A stretch of 64,000 nt of DNA from Pontibacter sp. G13 (GCF_031851795.1 NZ_CP134696.1:7006001-7070000); one strand, 5' to 3'; shown: positions 27,720-37,050, counted from the stretch's first letter. Notes: a model not told the origin generated them from the letters alone. A program made the numbers and translations.

Positions 27720-28388
27720 ATGAAAATATTGGTATCAGGCGCCATCGCAATGATGGTGCTTACAACAGCCTGGGCTCAGACACCCCTTCAGATCGGTCTG
27801 GACATCTATCCGCATTTTATGAGGTACTCAGGAAACAGCGGTTCCCAAGCAGAATCTACGGGTGCCTATGGGGTCGATATTGGGCCGGAGTTTCGCCTGA
27901 TGCTTCACCCGAACTTTTCCATCTTGGGCAGATCCCAGATCCGGGCCATGAACGGGGCCCAGCGATTTACCCTCATAGACTCGATAGGAATGGAAGAGGA
28001 CTTCGGGCAGGTGAGACGCACTGAATTTGGCGGAGTTGTCTCTGCATTGCTCCGATGGCATCAAACACGTGGCCAAGGCTGGTATGTAGGACTTGGGGGC
28101 TTCGTATCTGCACGCCTTAGTGCTGTAGTAACGATCACTGATGAATCGCCAACGCCACCAGGTTTTCCGATACCTACTGATCCATTTTTGCTGTATGAAC
28201 CGGTCAATTACGGGATGATCTTGGAGGCTGGATATGGCATCCAGATGAAACCACTGATGAGGCTCGAAATGGGTATTCGGATGAAGGAGGGAATGCGAGA
28301 TTTATGGGATGTCCAGTTTTTCCGAAATGTCGTGGTGACGAGCCGACAAATGGGTGTTCATGTCTTGGTGAATTATGAGATCAGATAA
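27720..28388 (+). CDS. Small outer-membrane beta-barrel protein, unknown function
   Basis: 222-residue protein with signal MKILVSGAIAMMVLTTAWA ending at AQ. I chose the ATG at 27720 over the upstream in-frame ATG at 27618 because only the shorter form begins with a signal peptide and the upstream stretch overlaps the preceding terminator. The rest alternates hydrophobic and polar residues in a beta-barrel pattern (GPEFRLMLHPNFSILGRSQIRAM; GWYVGLGGFVSARLSAVV; LEAGYGIQMKPLMRLEMGIRM) and ends VLVNYEIR. No specific family recognised; an outer-membrane protein fold is inferred. Confidence 0.7.
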   Translation: MKILVSGAIAMMVLTTAWAQTPLQIGLDIYPHFMRYSGNSGSQAESTGAYGVDIGPEFRLMLHPNFSILGRSQIRAMNGAQRFTLIDSIGMEEDFGQVRRTEFGGVVSALLRWHQTRGQGWYVGLGGFVSARLSAVVTITDESPTPPGFPIPTDPFLLYEPVNYGMILEAGYGIQMKPLMRLEMGIRMKEGMRDLWDVQFFRNVVVTSRQMGVHVLVNYEIR

Positions 28389-28402
28389 GCCCAGAAAACA
28401 GG

Positions 28403-28432
28403 GGTCCGCATCTCCATGTGGAAGCGGACCCA
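28403..28432. terminator. Convergent hairpin
   Basis: GGGTCCGC (28403-28410) pairs with GCGGACCC (28425-28432) between the converging barrel-protein and phosphatase genes. There is no strong T-run, so it may be a weak or Rho-assisted terminator. Confidence 0.5.
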
Positions 28433-28460
28433 CTCAAGTACATGAATCGACGGGGTCTGC

Positions 28461-29441
28461 CTACTGTACAGGTAGTAGGGCCTCCCGAATTTGGCGGATT
28501 TCCACCTCTGTCAATCCTAATCCTTCCACGAGATATTGATTGAATGAGCCGTATTGTGTTTGCACAGTATGGAGGGCGGCCATCATCTGGGCTTCATGAG
28601 CACCGATAGCGGGCCGGAGCTTTTGGGAACTTTTTTCCCACTGTGCCTGCAGGTCCTGCGCTTGATATAGATTCGTGGTCAGGTAATCCCGGATGATTTC
28701 GGAATCTCCATACCCAAGTGCGCCAAGTACCATCGCTCCTGCAAAGCCCGTCCGGTCCTTGCCGCCTTGACAATGGTATAGCACCGGATAATGGGCTGTA
28801 TCCGCCAAGATCCGCATGAATTCGCCATAAGGCTTCACGAATTCGGTGACAAATTCTTGATAGCGCTCAATCCGGGCAGCGGCAATATCGATATGGGCAG
28901 ATTCGAGCAAGGAATCGACTGCCTCAACATTGCCCGCAATAAAAAGTGCCCGGATTTCGGAGATCATTTCTGGCGGCAATAATTCCTTCACCTCGCTCGG
29001 ATTCCGACCGATAGGCAGATGAATTGTTTGGGTGCCGGGAATGACTCGGTCTGGATACTGTTCCATTTCCTCTGCCGACCGGAAATCCACGATGGTTCTG
29101 ATTCCCATCTCGGTCATTTTGGCGATATCCTCCTCTGTCAGTGCATGCAAGGCATCTGACCGATACAATTTGCCCGGCGTTGCCAAGGGCGGTTCTTGGG
29201 AACTGTAGGCAAATTCACGGAAGTTCTTGAGGCCTTCAAATGGATGAAAGACTTCAATTTCCCGGCAGTTTGTAGGAAGTGGAATGTCGAGAGAATCTCC
29301 GCAAGTTGAACTCACCGAGGCTTTCCGGGCTTCGACTTCCTGATCTGCTTGGGAGGAAGGGGGAGATTGGCAATAGGCTAGGGAAAGGATGCTGACGATT
29401 GCCAGCACCATTTTTGGACCCCGTTTGATTGGTTGAAACAT
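28461..29441 (-). CDS. Exported PTP-like tyrosine/lipid phosphatase (lipoprotein), copy 1
   Basis: Cysteine-based phosphatase of the bacterial Y_phosphatase3 (MptpB/LipA-like) group. Signal with KRGPKMVLAIVSILSLAYC and a lipobox-like LAYC. The phosphatase domain starts with NFREF and LYRSDALHALTEED; TIVDFRSAEEME is the general-acid/substrate region, and the P-loop is HCQGGKDRTGFAG, with the extra Lys-Asp seen in atypical dual-specificity and phosphoinositide phosphatases. 326 residues. It lies 9 bp after a homologous phosphatase gene and in the same direction as a TonB receptor. Being exported, it likely dephosphorylates an extracytoplasmic phosphoester rather than acting in cytoplasmic signalling. 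Confidence 0.88.
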   Translation of the reverse strand: MFQPIKRGPKMVLAIVSILSLAYCQSPPSSQADQEVEARKASVSSTCGDSLDIPLPTNCREIEVFHPFEGLKNFREFAYSSQEPPLATPGKLYRSDALHALTEEDIAKMTEMGIRTIVDFRSAEEMEQYPDRVIPGTQTIHLPIGRNPSEVKELLPPEMISEIRALFIAGNVEAVDSLLESAHIDIAAARIERYQEFVTEFVKPYGEFMRILADTAHYPVLYHCQGGKDRTGFAGAMVLGALGYGDSEIIRDYLTTNLYQAQDLQAQWEKSSQKLRPAIGAHEAQMMAALHTVQTQYGSFNQYLVEGLGLTEVEIRQIREALLPVQ

Positions 29442-29450
29442 CCGACGCGT

Positions 29451-30575
29451 TTATTGGTCTAGAGAAATCATCACACTGTCTTGAACGGGCGTATATCCGT
29501 CCAGCAACAATCCTTTGAGTTGTTCTCGCTCAGTTGGACCCACTCCCAAGGCCGTCTCCAGATAGTTGTCCATTCCCCCAAATTCATTGTCGATCACGTT
29601 GAGTGCCTGCTGAATATATTCCGCACGAACTTCCATGAGGGGGCCGAGTTTATGGGCATTGTCGCCAAAGATCATGGCTGCTTTTTGCAACTGTTCTTCA
29701 GCAAAAGGAAGGATGTGATGATTGGATAAGAGATAGTCCTGAACCACAGTTTCACGATCAACGCCAATTGCGGACAATACTAGCACCGAAGCCAAGCCTG
29801 TACGATCTTTTCCCGCTGTACAATGGTACAGCATGGGGTAGGAATCAGGTTTCAGCAAGGTCTCGAAGTATTGGGTGAATTGTGGTTGGGTAATTTTGGG
29901 AAAATCGCGATTTCCCTTGATGAGGACTTGCTCCGGTTGGAACGTGTCCTGCTGAATCAATTCGATCAATTTGTCTCTACTCAGGGAAGTGTCCCCAATC
30001 GGCACGTGAAGGTAGTTGACCCCCATTTCTTCCCAAGGATCAGGCTCGGCCTCGATTTCTTCGTGTCTCCGAAAATCGAAGAAGGTGCTGAAGTTGATTG
30101 TGTTCAGCAAGGCCTTGTCGTCTTCAGATAGATCTGCCAGAGATCCCGATCTGAACAATTTGTTGAATTTCACTGTGTATCCATCGATGGTTTTGATTCC
30201 ACCCATATCACGGAAATTGTAGGATCCATCGAGTGGTAGACGACGTTGAGCCACCATTTGGGTGTCCTTCCCCTGAATGTAGACGAAATGCGGATGGGCA
30301 TTCACTCGGAAAGAAGCGGGAAGCAAACCAGCGGTATCGAGTTCAACAGGATGGACATAGTCTGCCTGACCTTCCGCGTCCAGTGAAAATAACTGGCCAA
30401 GGGTACCTTTCTGTTGAGCCTTGAGCTGTAGTCTGCCGGAAGTATGGGGAACCAATTCGGCATCTGCGAGGATGGGAAGCGGCCCTAAATCGTCAAACAT
30501 GGGTTCTGAATGACAAGCCATCAAGATCGTGGTTCCGAGAATTGCTCCTCTGGAAATCCATTTGGAAATATTCAT
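29451..30575 (-). CDS. Exported PTP-like tyrosine/lipid phosphatase (lipoprotein), copy 2
   Basis: 374-residue paralogue of the next gene. I start it at the ATG at 30575 (MNISKWISRGAILGTTILMAC, lipobox-like LMAC); the longer frame upstream overlaps the receptor gene and has no signal. An extra N-terminal domain of ~100 residues precedes the phosphatase domain: YNFRDMGGIKTIDGYTVKF, LFRSGSLADLSEDD, FFDFRRHEEIE and the P-loop HCTAGKDRTGLAS. The GKDRTG loop is characteristic of lipid/phosphoinositide-type and MptpB-type phosphatases. It is 68 bp downstream of the TonB receptor, making a receptor-phosphatase-phosphatase operon. The physiological substrate is unknown. Confidence 0.88.
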   Translation of the reverse strand: MNISKWISRGAILGTTILMACHSEPMFDDLGPLPILADAELVPHTSGRLQLKAQQKGTLGQLFSLDAEGQADYVHPVELDTAGLLPASFRVNAHPHFVYIQGKDTQMVAQRRLPLDGSYNFRDMGGIKTIDGYTVKFNKLFRSGSLADLSEDDKALLNTINFSTFFDFRRHEEIEAEPDPWEEMGVNYLHVPIGDTSLSRDKLIELIQQDTFQPEQVLIKGNRDFPKITQPQFTQYFETLLKPDSYPMLYHCTAGKDRTGLASVLVLSAIGVDRETVVQDYLLSNHHILPFAEEQLQKAAMIFGDNAHKLGPLMEVRAEYIQQALNVIDNEFGGMDNYLETALGVGPTEREQLKGLLLDGYTPVQDSVMISLDQ

Positions 30576-30643
30576 GTGGATGTATGATAAGTGCAGACGG
30601 CACAAAGGCCGCCTGCGAGTGAGGGATGTAAGTGTGATAGGGA

Positions 30644-33532
30644 TTACAAGCTGATCCGGATTCCGGCTTGTCCACGAATGGAGTAGTATTCCTCCTGCTC
30701 CGTGCGTTCGCGAGACCCGTGATAGTATCTCAGTGGCTCGTTGGTGAGGTTGTTGACCTCGACGAATACACGGATCTGGTTGTTGATCGCGTAGGCCGCG
30801 TTGAAGTCTACTGTGAAGTTTTTGTCGTACCAACGGTAGTGTGCAGGGCCGGCAGCGAGACGATATTCGTCTACATATTCACCCTTGTAGTTACCAGCAA
30901 TTCGTGCAGTGATCCCATGCTTTTCGTAAAAGAGGATCGCATTGAAGATATGCTCAGGCTGATTGATCAATGGTTGTTTGTCATCGAACCCAGGAACTGC
31001 GACCTCAGATTGGGTGAAGGTATAGTTGGTGTTTACCCCAAATCCGCTGAGGAATCCAGGCAGGAAGGTCAGACGCTTGGAGAATCCTACCTCCACACCG
31101 AACAGCCATGCATCTTCGGAGTTTTCGGGCTGAACGAGGTTGACCAATTGGCCGTCCATTTCCAGCTGGGTGGTGTTGCTGAAGATCACATCTTTCAGAT
31201 CCTTGTAGAACACGCCCCCAGAGAGAATCCCCACATCCTTGAAGTAGTAGCTACCCAACAGGTCGAAGTTGTTGGAGAAGGTAGGCTTCAAGTTCGGATT
31301 ACCTTGGGAAATGGTTGGGATGGTTCCCGGATCGACCAATGCACTTGGATTCAGGTCGGAGAAGTTTGGACGAGCAAAGGTCCGGGTGTAGGCCGCACGT
31401 ACGTTGAGGTTTTCGGTAGCCTCCCATTTTGCGTGAACCATCGGCTGTACGGCATGGTAGGAGTTGGTCGCCTCGATTTCAGTCAGAACCAACTCTTCGT
31501 CTACTTCTTCCCCATAGAATCCATTCAATTCCACTTGGGTGAATTCGTAGCGAAGACCACCCACAAAGCTCAAGTCTTTGGTTGCCTGCCATTCAGCCAT
31601 TCCGTAACCAGCGGTCACTTGTTCGGAACCATCAATTTTGGAAATGGCATCTTCCCCTGTATTGGTGGCATCAAGATATACTTGTTGGCCTTCTGGGCTT
31701 ACTGCGAATGCCAGTAGCGCTTCCAGTTGGTCCTCAGTGATGTTGTCGATGAAGAGGTCTTCATAAGGAGATCCCAATTCCTTGAGCATGCCTCCTTTGG
31801 TGTCATAAGGTTCACGCTCCAATTGATCCAATGTCTGCACCAATTCAGGCATTCCGATGAATTTGCCGAGCGGGAGATAGGGTCCGATGGAGAAGAAGGA
31901 CTGCTTGGACTTGCTACGGTATTTCGCACCGAACTTGATTTTCCATTCGGAGGCGGGTTCCAGTTCGAAGTTCACCTGACCGACGAAGTCTTCTTCCCGG
32001 GAATCAGAACCGAAGTTTAGCAGTTGTTGGAGTTCCATTTGGCTGGCATCCAACGGGGTGGAGGTTCCGGCTGCGAATGGTGCTTCCATGGGGCCAACTC
32101 CATCTGGAGCATCAAATCCCCAGTATTGGTAGCCGTCGGAGCTCACGTTGTCGTAATCCACCTCTTGACGGAAAATCGCGATCGCAAGACCCGGAGCCTC
32201 TACAGGCAAATCGGAATCTGCACCCGTAGTCAAATCCGACAAATAGTAGGAACCCTTCCAATCTACCTTCATGGTGCTGCTCAATTGGTGCTCACCACCA
32301 ATTTCGCCTCCGTAGAGAGTCGTAAGAAAATTGGCGTTCCGGGCCATCAATTCAGCGTTGCCTGCAGCACTCAGCGGGAAGATTCCGGCTACTGGGTTTA
32401 GAGGGTCTGGGTAGTAGAAGTCATGCTGGCGAACAAATTCCCGGTCTTGGAATCGATTGTACAATCCGCGGGCAAACAATTGATTGTTATCGTCGATCTG
32501 GTAGTCAGTCGCCAAGTTGAACCCAATTGTCTGGCGGCTACCTTCGTAGTCGCGCAATTGCATATTGTTGATGGAGAAACCCTGCTCTCCGGGGTATTGG
32601 AAATTATATTCCAATTCGTAGTTGTCGGATGCCCATTTGCGGGTCCAGATAGCGGCTGTAGCAATGACGCCGAGCTTGTTGTCGAGGAATCGATCTCCAA
32701 CTACTATTGAACCGTTATAGGTTCCATCTTGAACTTGGGCATTGTACCCACCCGCCAAGCTGACATTGAACATCCCATCCACAGGAGCGGTGCGAGTCTG
32801 GAAATCGATGACACCCCCGATGACATCTCCCTCCATATCAGGCGTGATGGCCTTGGTTACGGTCACATATTCGATCAACTCTGATGGAATGACATCCAAA
32901 GCGGTAGAGCGAGATCCATCCAAAATATCGGTTGATGGAATACGGTCGCCATTGATTCGAGCGGAGTTCCATTCGATTGGGGTACCCCGGACGATGGCAA
33001 AACGGCCTTCTCCTTGATCTCGTTCGATGGTCACGCCGGGGATCCGCTGTACGGCCTCGGCTGCATTGCGATCTGGAAGTTTTCCGATGGCATCGGAAGC
33101 CAGTACATTCTGGATAGCATTGGATTCTTTCATCATGCTCAAAGCCCGCATCTGGGAGGGAAGATATGAGCCCAAGATCATGACATCATTCAATTCCAAT
33201 GTGGCTTCACTCAGTTCGATATTTCCGAGGTTAACCACCTGTGAGGCGGAAACCGAGATGGATTGCTCTAGGGTGTTGTACCCGATGATGGAAACCAACA
33301 GCTTGTATGATCCAGCTTCCACGTTGGTGATGCGGAAGGAACCTTGATTGTCAGATACTGCACCGATGGTGGTGGACTCCAGGCGGACAGTGACGCCCGG
33401 AAGTGGCCCGTTAGCGTCGATCACGCGGCCAATGATACTTGCTTTGCCTTGTGCCAGCATCGTGTTCGTGCCCAAGAGGGAGCCTGCAAACACCATGACC
33501 AACGACAAGATCATAGGTAGAATTCGTTTCAT
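30644..33532 (-). CDS. TonB-dependent receptor, TonB-Xanth-Caul-like
   Basis: 962-residue outer-membrane receptor of a different subgroup from the two DUF4249-paired ones. Signal peptide with LVMVFAGSLLG; carboxypeptidase-like domain (about 35-115; IIGRVIDANGPLPGVTVRLES); plug with SDAIGKLPDRNAAEAVQRIP, FAIVRGTPIEWNSARINGDR and DVIGGVIDFQTRTA, the pattern of the TonB-Xanth-Caul family common in Xanthomonas and Caulobacter; beta-barrel ending RGQAGIRISL. No SusD or DUF4249 gene follows; two exported phosphatase lipoproteins do. I infer uptake of a phosphorylated compound or its dephosphorylated product. A terminator at 33627 separates it from the regulator upstream, so it probably has its own promoter. 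Confidence 0.93.
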   Translation of the reverse strand: MKRILPMILSLVMVFAGSLLGTNTMLAQGKASIIGRVIDANGPLPGVTVRLESTTIGAVSDNQGSFRITNVEAGSYKLLVSIIGYNTLEQSISVSASQVVNLGNIELSEATLELNDVMILGSYLPSQMRALSMMKESNAIQNVLASDAIGKLPDRNAAEAVQRIPGVTIERDQGEGRFAIVRGTPIEWNSARINGDRIPSTDILDGSRSTALDVIPSELIEYVTVTKAITPDMEGDVIGGVIDFQTRTAPVDGMFNVSLAGGYNAQVQDGTYNGSIVVGDRFLDNKLGVIATAAIWTRKWASDNYELEYNFQYPGEQGFSINNMQLRDYEGSRQTIGFNLATDYQIDDNNQLFARGLYNRFQDREFVRQHDFYYPDPLNPVAGIFPLSAAGNAELMARNANFLTTLYGGEIGGEHQLSSTMKVDWKGSYYLSDLTTGADSDLPVEAPGLAIAIFRQEVDYDNVSSDGYQYWGFDAPDGVGPMEAPFAAGTSTPLDASQMELQQLLNFGSDSREEDFVGQVNFELEPASEWKIKFGAKYRSKSKQSFFSIGPYLPLGKFIGMPELVQTLDQLEREPYDTKGGMLKELGSPYEDLFIDNITEDQLEALLAFAVSPEGQQVYLDATNTGEDAISKIDGSEQVTAGYGMAEWQATKDLSFVGGLRYEFTQVELNGFYGEEVDEELVLTEIEATNSYHAVQPMVHAKWEATENLNVRAAYTRTFARPNFSDLNPSALVDPGTIPTISQGNPNLKPTFSNNFDLLGSYYFKDVGILSGGVFYKDLKDVIFSNTTQLEMDGQLVNLVQPENSEDAWLFGVEVGFSKRLTFLPGFLSGFGVNTNYTFTQSEVAVPGFDDKQPLINQPEHIFNAILFYEKHGITARIAGNYKGEYVDEYRLAAGPAHYRWYDKNFTVDFNAAYAINNQIRVFVEVNNLTNEPLRYYHGSRERTEQEEYYSIRGQAGIRISL

Positions 33533-33626
33533 TATCTTCTTGTTTGCTGAAAAGGAAACAACGGATTGTGCAAGTATCGGAGATCGACGAGAGCGGCGCG
33601 AACACCCCGTCCGGCACGAACCAGAA

Positions 33627-33654
33627 AACGTCCGTCCCCAACGGGACGGACGTT
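33627..33654 (-). terminator. Rho-independent terminator of the membrane AraC gene
   Basis: AACGTCCGTCCC (33627-33638) and GGGACGGACGTT (33643-33654) form a perfect 12-bp stem with a 4-nt loop; on the minus strand TTTT follows. It lies 85 bp past the AraC gene end and ~95 bp before the receptor start. Confidence 0.85.
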
Positions 33655-33738
33655 CAATATGCTGATGTAGAGGGGTTTGTGGGTTTGTTAAGCTTCTGTA
33701 ATCAAATCGTTTCGAACGACTTAATGTGCCTGAAGTAT

Positions 33739-34827
33739 CTAGGCGGCATGCTTCGAAGGTGCATGGGTCTTGCGGTATTGGGAAGGAGAAACGCCAACGA
33801 TCTTTTTGAAATAAGCGTTGAAGGAGGTCTTGGAGTTGAAGCCTGCGGCATAGGCAAGTTGAAGCAAATTCTCTTCCGAGCCAGATTTGATAAGTGCCTG
33901 AGCCGTCTGGACCCGGTAGGTGTTGATGTATTGGTAGAAAGTCTTGCCCAAAGTCCGATTCAAGGTTTCGGTGAGGTGGTGCTTGTTGATTCCGGAAGCT
34001 GTCGCCAATTCTCCCAGAGAGAGTGAAGCATTCAGGTAAGGCTTCTCTGTCTGCATGAGATGTTCTAGCTGTTCCAGATAGGCTATCGCTCGCGCTTCTG
34101 TGAGGCCGGATTTTTCATATTTGCTCTTTTCCTCCATAGATTCGGTCGGCGCTTCAGGTTGAAGAGGTTCAATGGATGGAGAAGTCGAGGAAATCTCCTT
34201 TTTCTTGAGCAATTCCGTCATAATGGCCAACATCAGGAAACACATTTCTCCATATCCGACATACCTGATGATGGAGAGATCTACCTCCACAAATAGACTC
34301 CCCAAGAGTGCAATATGCGGAAGCAGGGACAGTAATGCCGGAACCTTCAGCCAAGCCAAAACCCCTTGGGAATCATGTTTGAGAATTGCCCATACTACAT
34401 AGACCCAATAGCCGCCACCTGAGACCAGAACCGCCATTCCTGCAATCCTCGAATAGGTGATGAGAATGGCTGGATTTTGAGTGATCATATACCATGCCCC
34501 TACCAATACATAGACAATGGCCAATACCCCCATTAAGGCAAAATGAATGCGACGGGTAGGCTGGGGGACTGGCTTTTGGAACAATTTGGCTTTGACATAG
34601 AAGTAGATCGGCGGTCCATATCCCACGGCGAAGCACGTCACCATGTGATTGAACATGAAGGAATCCTGTAGAATTTCCCGGAGGAAAAACTTGAGCCCCA
34701 TGTGTATGGACATCAGGAACACCAGATAGAAAAGGTACCGCTCAGGATCCTGCCGGCGGAAATCCTTCCACAGCAGGTAACTGGCCAACAAGGCCTGTGT
34801 CAGGGAGGTAGATAACAAAAATCCCAC
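33739..34827 (-). CDS. Membrane-anchored AraC-family regulator
   Basis: 362-residue regulator: the first ~225 residues contain six to seven hydrophobic segments (for example YLFYLVFLMSIHMGLKFF and FALMGVLAIVYVLVGAWYMI), then a linker with charged residues, then a C-terminal AraC-type HTH domain (about 255-355; LGELATASGINKHHLTETLNRT and AYAAGFNSKTSFNAYFKKIVGVSPSQYRK). This membrane-plus-AraC design is common in Bacteroidota and presumably couples a membrane or periplasmic signal to transcription. Placed directly upstream of and co-directional with the TonB receptor/phosphatase genes, so it likely controls them. Confidence 0.9.
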   Translation of the reverse strand: MGFLLSTSLTQALLASYLLWKDFRRQDPERYLFYLVFLMSIHMGLKFFLREILQDSFMFNHMVTCFAVGYGPPIYFYVKAKLFQKPVPQPTRRIHFALMGVLAIVYVLVGAWYMITQNPAILITYSRIAGMAVLVSGGGYWVYVVWAILKHDSQGVLAWLKVPALLSLLPHIALLGSLFVEVDLSIIRYVGYGEMCFLMLAIMTELLKKKEISSTSPSIEPLQPEAPTESMEEKSKYEKSGLTEARAIAYLEQLEHLMQTEKPYLNASLSLGELATASGINKHHLTETLNRTLGKTFYQYINTYRVQTAQALIKSGSEENLLQLAYAAGFNSKTSFNAYFKKIVGVSPSQYRKTHAPSKHAA

Positions 34828-34964
34828 GGTCGTTTAGGATGATTGGTGGCTTTTGAAGCGTCCCACGTTCAGATTTATGGGAGAGTTGAGCAAATGGAAT
34901 CTTTCAATGGGACGTTGGACAAATCTATCCCCAGCAAATTGCCTCCACATTATCTATGGATTAA

Positions 34965-34990
34965 GTCATTCTTAATGACCTGTAAATTTG
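34965..34990 (+). promoter_or_regulatory. Candidate promoter with overlapping inverted repeat
   Basis: TAAATTTG at 34983-34990 matches the Bacteroidota -7 consensus TAnnTTTG. Just upstream, GTCATT-CTT-AATGAC (34965-34979) is a perfect 6-bp inverted repeat, an operator-like palindrome located where it would interfere with polymerase. No good -33 TTTG is visible, so confidence is moderate at best. It would serve the AraC/cupin gene starting near 35.0-35.1 kb. Confidence 0.35.
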
Positions 34991-35076
34991 GGAGGAAGGT
35001 TATTTGGATGTATTGATAATGAGTGCGATATGGAAATGAGTGTGAGACTTGTCCGGATTTTCCGAAGAGTAAGAGC

Positions 35077-36018
35077 ATGTCGCTTCTAGTGGAAATTCCA
35101 GTTTTTGATGAAAATCTGTTTGAGAAAATCTACTTGATGGGTCTATCTTTTGATGCCCTTGAAAGCATCCGATTCCCAAGTTTGACAGTCGATTGCCCTA
35201 GAGATTACCTGAATCGATCAGATATGAAATTACCTAGCGGAACATATTTTGGCGATCGAGCAGAGGCCCTGTCTGTAGGGAGATACCAATTGACCTGGCA
35301 TCGATACCCACCCAAAGAGCGGCTTCCTGCTCATGTGCATACCCACCCGTACCTGAGTGTGGCCGTTTCCGGAAAATACCAAGAGTGCTTTTCTGCGAAT
35401 AAGGAAATGCAGGTGAATCCCATGCAGGTCCTACTTCGACCATCGGGTTACCGTCACGCCAATACGTTTGGGAAAGAAGCAGGCTGGTGCTTCAATTTGG
35501 ATTGGGAAGGCAAATTTCCGGATTGGATGCCGGAATTATTCTCTTTGGATCAGCCCAAAAATTGGGAGGTAAGTCCCTGGGAATTGACTCTACTCATGCA
35601 TGCCTCTATCATGGATTTTGCCGAAGATGAACTGAACTTGTTGGCAGATGAGGCCATGATTGGCTTGGGAAAATATGCACACACGAATCGATACACAGAA
35701 AAGGTAACCTCCATGCTGGAATACCTTCATGGCCGGTATGCTGAGCCATGTTCGTTGGAGGAAATGGGATTGACGCTGAAGGTTCATCCGGTTTATCTGA
35801 GCCGGATCTTCAAACGTGTTATGGGGATGACCATCGGCCAATACTTACGTAGACTGCGAATCACCAAGTCCTGGGGAGACTTGTGGGGAAATGAATCTCT
35901 GACCGGAATCGCACATGATCGGGGATTTTGCGATCAGGCCCATTACTCCAAAACCTTCAAAAACCTATTGGGGCAAACTCCCTCCCAGGCCCGAAAAAAA
36001 ATGCGGAAACTCGAATAG
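35077..36018 (+). CDS. AraC-family regulator with cupin-like sensor domain
   Basis: Soluble AraC regulator. The N-terminal half has a cupin-like pattern (LPAHVHTHPYLSVAVSGKYQE and MQVLLRPSGYRHANTF), the usual small-ligand sensor. The C-terminal ~100 residues form two HTH motifs (SLEEMGLTLKVHPVYLSRIFKRV and LTGIAHDRGFCDQAHYSKTFK, then LGQTPSQARK). The start is uncertain: a GTG at 35023 and ATGs at 35077 and 35224 are all in frame; I chose the first ATG. It is divergent from the membrane AraC gene at 34827, with about 250 bp between them, so both may regulate the shared intergenic region. Ligand unknown. Confidence 0.85.
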   Translation: MSLLVEIPVFDENLFEKIYLMGLSFDALESIRFPSLTVDCPRDYLNRSDMKLPSGTYFGDRAEALSVGRYQLTWHRYPPKERLPAHVHTHPYLSVAVSGKYQECFSANKEMQVNPMQVLLRPSGYRHANTFGKEAGWCFNLDWEGKFPDWMPELFSLDQPKNWEVSPWELTLLMHASIMDFAEDELNLLADEAMIGLGKYAHTNRYTEKVTSMLEYLHGRYAEPCSLEEMGLTLKVHPVYLSRIFKRVMGMTIGQYLRRLRITKSWGDLWGNESLTGIAHDRGFCDQAHYSKTFKNLLGQTPSQARKKMRKLE

Positions 36019-36105
36019 AGTCTCCGCTACGGACATGCTAGATACACGGGGTGTTATCTTAAATAGCTGGACGATTTACAGGGGCTCAATACCTTGTCCA
36101 ACTAC

Positions 36106-37050
36106 CTAAGCCTGAACAGGTTTGCTGGTTCCCGTTCTCGTTTGAAGGAATTCATTCACGGCGTCCTTCCCTGCCTTGACCAATGCATCTTGTTGTGCTT
36201 GGGTCAGGTCAAAATCAGTGGCTTTAACATGGCAATCGCTGACCATAACCGTCCGAGTTACGTCGGATGGGTCCATATGGAAATCCAGAACCTGAGCGCT
36301 CAATATGGTCTCAAAGTTGTTGGCGATGAATTTGATGAGATGGTCGTACCCAAACGGATGATAGGTGGGAGGAGTACCCGGGGCAGGCTTGAAGTAGAAG
36401 CCGAGTGTCTCGGGATTGACGGTGCTCTGAAGACCGGTAGGAAGGAATTCGGGTTCATCGAACACACTCATCGGATAGTTGTAGACCATTCCACCATCCA
36501 CGTACAGGTCTTCTGTCAATTCTCCCACAGAAAATTTAAAGGCATCGAAAAACAATGGGATAGACATGGAAGCCCTTGCGGCCTCAGCGATTTGGGTATT
36601 GGGGGTTTTACGATCGCTCAGTTCTTCAATGGTTTGGCGGTTGACATTGGTGGCAAACAGGAAGGTGTCCCGACCTCCAGCTGCCTTTAGATCTGCAAAT
36701 GTCGCGTCCTCCGTCAAATTCAAAGGGGATTTTGCGACCTTCTCCTTGAGCCATTCGAGGGCGAATTCTCCCTTGTAGTAGCCATATTTGGAAGCTATTC
36801 GCAACGGATTGGGCTTGTCCATGAAGTCCTTGAAACTCGTGGAGGAGAGAATCTCCATGATGTCTTTGGGTTCGTAGCGTAGTCCAATCAACAAACTGGT
36901 AATGGCCCCTGCGGAGGTTCCCCCAACTCGGGTGATCGAATCATACATGCCGTGTGCATCAAGCGCTTCCAGCACACCTGCGTAGGCGATTCCTTTGACA
37001 CCGCCTCCACGGAAAACGAGGTTCTTGTACACGGGATTTTCGTTGCTCAT
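36106..37050 (-). CDS. Patatin-like phospholipase
   Basis: Cytoplasmic patatin-family acyl hydrolase with a Ser-Asp dyad. The oxyanion-hole motif is RGGGVKGIAYAGVLEAL (residues ~14-30), the nucleophile elbow is GGTSAGAI (near 44), and the catalytic Asp is in DGGMVYNYP (near 200). 314 residues, no signal peptide or membrane segment, so it probably acts on membrane lipids from the inside. Monocistronic, convergent with the AraC gene at 36018. Bacterial members may be housekeeping lipases or effectors; nothing around it indicates an effector role. Confidence 0.9.
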   Translation of the reverse strand: MSNENPVYKNLVFRGGGVKGIAYAGVLEALDAHGMYDSITRVGGTSAGAITSLLIGLRYEPKDIMEILSSTSFKDFMDKPNPLRIASKYGYYKGEFALEWLKEKVAKSPLNLTEDATFADLKAAGGRDTFLFATNVNRQTIEELSDRKTPNTQIAEAARASMSIPLFFDAFKFSVGELTEDLYVDGGMVYNYPMSVFDEPEFLPTGLQSTVNPETLGFYFKPAPGTPPTYHPFGYDHLIKFIANNFETILSAQVLDFHMDPSDVTRTVMVSDCHVKATDFDLTQAQQDALVKAGKDAVNEFLQTRTGTSKPVQA

